This document shows positions 60,933 to 64,000 of a stretch of 64,000 nucleotides of DNA, in pieces (the stretch's first letter is position 1; each line of letters begins with the position of its first letter). The translations under genes were made by a program, and so were the position numbers. Origin of the DNA: Beroe ovata (taxonomy: Eukaryota; Ctenophora; Nuda; Beroida; Beroidae). Where the stretch lies: the NCBI GenBank assembly GCA_946803715.1, contig CAMPET010000005.1, forward strand, positions 232,735 through 296,734, read 5' to 3'. The notes under the pieces were generated by a model. That model saw only the letters and a list, made by a program, of their open reading frames with translations. It did not search any database and had not been told where the DNA came from.

Positions 60933-61986
60933 AGCGTTTCTACTCTGATACAGCCACAACCAGACACGTATCCATACACAAGATGACTTTGAAATGTCTG
61001 ACTTCAATTTCAATTTCATACAGATTTTGCATCAGGCATCTAGGAATCAAATTTGACTTATAGTCCTGTCAGTGGTTGATAATATATCAACATTCAACAA
61101 ACTTAGGGTACATCAGCACTTATTTTACTTTTTATAATCATTTTTACCTTTTTAACAGAGCTTATAAATACGATCCATATCCAATTGTACATACTACATA
61201 TGAGTAAATAAATTCTGGCCATGGCCCTGACTCAGTGACTGTCTTCTTCTAGTTTAAGCTGCAAAGACATGATTGCACTGTAAAATGTAAATGTAATAAT
61301 AGTCCGAGACTCAGAGAGTTAAGCTTTGCAGCACATTTGATTTGTAATTAGGATCAATAGCATTTCAGATTTTCATGAAAAGTTTTCGATTTTAATCCCT
61401 AAACACTAAAACTAAGATGAGTGATACAACTAGTGTAAATTTAAAATCGTAATGTTTTTATCACGTATTAATTTGATTTATAGATAAGCTGAAATGAAGC
61501 CATGCTGAAGACCAGATCAGATTAGATGGCGGCAATTTCTATACTATACAGTTAAGATCTTACTTACTTCCATCGATTACAATCTAGTTGTTTTGTATCA
61601 AAAGACTGAGAAGATCCGATGCGCGGCGCGAGATTTTCCAAGAATTCTGACGCGCCGCGCACGTTTCTCAACCCCCGCAAATCGAGCGCTAAAATTCTAA
61701 ATTTCTAAATTCAAATTGTCACAATTCCAATATGGCCGCCATATGAAAGCGCCTCTACAAGAATTAACGAATCTGTTCTGCAGTTGCTTCGATACTCTGT
61801 TTAGTGTTGCATTGATACCGATTAAATGATTTTTATCGACAGCCGGATCACCAAATTCGTGTAGCATCTTATCTAAATGTGCTGTTCACTTAGAAAACCG
61901 TTGGTTTTTTGAAAAACTTTGTTCAATGAGTCACTGTGATATCTATTATCTATGCTATTAAAACAAGTATTCCGCTTCTGAATAGC
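60933..61986. other. Laminin 3' flank and upstream region of the ankyrin gene
   Basis: A possible polyadenylation signal AATAAA lies at about 61206, some 270 bp after the laminin stop. A short CG-rich palindromic patch at about 61618-61668 (GCGCGGCGCG and CGCGCCGCGC) belongs to the CG-rich repeat family. No gene is supported. Confidence 0.6.
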
Positions 61987-64000
61987 ATGGCAGATCCCCA
62001 GCCCATATTGGGAGCAGTGAAGCCCATTTGTAGCACTACACCTACAGTGAAGAAGCCTACAGCTGCTGTATCCCCTGTTGTCAACATAACTCAAGATAGA
62101 GTGAGCAATGACACCACTGTTAATAACACCACGGTGTCAGTTGGAGAGGTGTCAGCTGCAGCATCCACTGCTCAGAGCCAACCAATGCAGCAGGTGACTT
62201 CAATCAATATCCCAGGACTTAACTAAGAGAATTCTTTCAGTGTGTTCCTGATAGAAGGTCTTATTCCTAATACCGAGAACTCTTTCAGCCGCCCCAGTTT
62301 AACATCAACATCAGCCTAAACACCACTCAGCCACCATCCTCTCAATCAGCCACCACATCTACTCAATCGGCTGCCACCTCATCAAGCAGTTCTCCTGTCA
62401 CTACAGGTGATAACCTGAGACGACCTCTGACAGGAACTGGGTTTTTCAAATACCCGATCCCTTTTAGACATCAGAGGTAAGCATGGATTGACAATAGGAA
62501 CAATGGTTTCGGATAAATCAGCATATACTACTTAGTTGGATTTTATGTTTTTTTATTCAACTTCAATCTCATCCTACATTTTGACACTCAGGATGTGTAC
62601 AAGTTGCTTGAAGCACAAGCCCCCTGTAATCGATGTGGAGAAGGGCACAAAGACCGATCCCATCTCACTTGATAGTGACAGTGATGACGGGGAATCATCC
62701 TCACAGCCTCACACTGTTAGTTGGGGACTTGGGTTTTTTGGGAGATTCAACCCGTTAGATATTCTGTAACTAATCAGTTTATCCCTTTTTCTCGACGCTT
62801 TTCTTCCTATTTCAGTGCGGAAGCTCATCACACCCTATCAAATCTCCCTGTAAAGCCCTCAGCACCGCAGGAATCACACCAAAACCAGCCACTCCTTCCG
62901 CCCAACCATCAGACACAGACCAGACCATGAAGACACAGCAAGCTGCCGACTCTTCCCAATCACAATCAGAATATTCAGCCCCTCAACACTCAGTATCCCA
63001 GCCTCCACTCGGCAGCTCTGATTCAGAGAGCTTGGGGGATGATGGTGCCAAGAGGAGAAAACTTGATAAATCGTGAGTGGGTCATGTTGTTTTCAGATAT
63101 AGTTTGACACTAAGTTTCATTCCTCATTTACCATTTCTGATCCGGAGCACTTAATTTCTCAGATTGAACTTCAATAATCACAGATTCAACAATCAGACAC
63201 TCTACTATGCAGCCCTCAAAGGGGATACTGCCAAGGTAAGACTATTTTCATCGATTGTACACCATGTACCATGTCATATGACGTACCCTATCATCCTTTC
63301 TGATAGCACGATTAGCTTGACACCGTTTTGGCTTGACATCACTTTTGCCTGACACCACTTTTGCTTGACACCACTTATGCTTAGAGGGCTTTCGCCTGAC
63401 ACCATTTTCGATTGACATCACTTTCGGTTGACACAACTTCCGCTTAACCCCACTTCCGCCTGACACCACTTTTACCTGACACAACTTTCGCTTGACACCA
63501 CTTTCGCTATACTACACTCTCACACGACGCAACTTTCGCTTGAAACCACTTTCTATCTAGGTCTCGTTCCTCCTGGAAGGTAATCCAGATAGGATGAACT
63601 TTAGAGTCAAAGACACCGGCATGACACCACTTCATGCTGCAGTGAAAAGTGGCAGCGTAGCAGTGCTCAAGGTTTATATGATACTTGATTTCTTCAATAC
63701 AAAAACTTCAGAATTAAAGAAAGCCGAAGATGACGATCCAAAAATGTAAAGAATCACAATGCTTGTCGTAATATCGCCAGCTCCCCGACTGGGAGCACCA
63801 TCAAAATCCAGAACATAGTATCGACTGCTGACCACATGAAACTGTAGAAACTGATTCATTAGGTATGTAATTGGTAATTTCCAGGAGTTAACTCGTCACA
63901 TTGGAGCCGGAACTCTGACCTTGGAAGCCATGGATAAGGAGCTGCAAACCCCACTCTTCTACTCCATCAGACATAACAAGGCTCAGTGTCTCAGATTCCT
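61987..64000 (+). CDS. Ankyrin-repeat nuclear protein, 5' part; possibly EHMT (G9a/GLP)-like
   Basis: Exons 61987-62193, 62289-62476, 62592-62715, 62816-63072, 63163-63235, 63561-63671 and 63885 to the window edge. The N-terminal 250 residues are Ser/Thr/Gln-rich and disordered, with a short Cys pair (RMCTSCLKHKPP) and an acidic stretch (LDSDSDDGESSS), then a basic KRRKLDKS resembling a nuclear localisation signal. Ankyrin repeats start at TLYYAALKGDTAKVSFLLEG and continue with DTGMTPLHAAVKSGSVAVLK and DKELQTPLFYSIRHNKAQCL. The order disordered N-terminus, Cys motif, acidic run, then ankyrin array resembles EHMT histone H3K9 methyltransferases, whose pre-SET/SET domain would lie beyond the window. 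The fit is suggestive only; other nuclear ankyrin proteins are possible. The 63.3-63.56 kb minisatellite lies in one intron. Confidence 0.8.
63315..63556. repeat. 16-bp minisatellite, about 15 copies, GTGGTGTCAAGC core inverted
   Basis: Unit GACACCACTTTCGCTT with variants, at a 16-bp period. Its reverse complement contains GTGGTGTC followed by the start of the next unit, so that GTGGTGTCAAGC, the 12-bp core of the left-edge array, is reproduced. It is in an intron of the ankyrin gene. Confidence 0.93.

Overview
This is nuclear DNA of an animal. The genes have many short exons and GT-AG introns of roughly 60 bp to 4 kb. Coding content is metazoan: an innexin, a laminin gamma chain, an IgGFc-binding/von Willebrand D secreted protein, the splicing factor SREK1, PP4 regulatory subunit 1, farnesyltransferase beta and an intron-containing tRNA-Tyr. 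An innexin, a complete laminin gamma, dense nested genes and simple runs of N from a draft assembly would fit a non-bilaterian such as a ctenophore (comb jelly). The species is my inference and is not proven by the sequence.

Layout. 0-6 kb: mostly non-coding, with an 18-bp minisatellite at the edge and an Ig-like exon pair. 6.0-17.5 kb (minus): a large secreted multidomain gene (signal peptide, IgGFc-binding N-terminal module, two VWD-C8 units). A single-exon innexin (7.7-9.1 kb, plus) lies inside one of its introns and a 172-bp satellite inside another. 17.5-19.3 kb: CG-rich palindromic repeat. 19.3-22.5 kb (minus): SREK1, 10 exons. 23.1-24.4 kb (minus): an intronless Lys-rich orphan. 24.7-27.7 kb (minus): two tandem RMDN (regulator of microtubule dynamics) paralogues. 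27.7-28.9 kb: palindromic minisatellites. 29.4-30.2 kb (plus): a Pro-rich PPxY protein with two membrane helices. 31.5-38.5 kb (minus): PPP4R1, 20 exons, with tRNA-Tyr(GUA) in an intron. 38.8-40.0 kb (minus): intronless farnesyltransferase beta. 40.5-41.0 kb: second CG-rich repeat. 41.4-60.9 kb (plus): laminin gamma, with two small secreted-protein genes on the opposite strand inside one 4.4-kb intron. 62.0 kb to the end (plus): the 5' part of an ankyrin-repeat nuclear protein, perhaps EHMT-like.

The genes do not form one pathway. Extracellular or cell-contact proteins are prominent (laminin, VWD protein, innexin, the nested secreted pair). The most notable points are that the laminin gamma chain appears to carry a beta-chain-type LF (domain IV) module as well as its own L4 module; that four protein genes or RNA genes sit inside introns of other genes; and that at least four dispersed repeat families recur here, often in inverted orientation.

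Exon boundaries were read by eye from splice consensus, phase continuity and family patterns. No alignment or transcript evidence was available.
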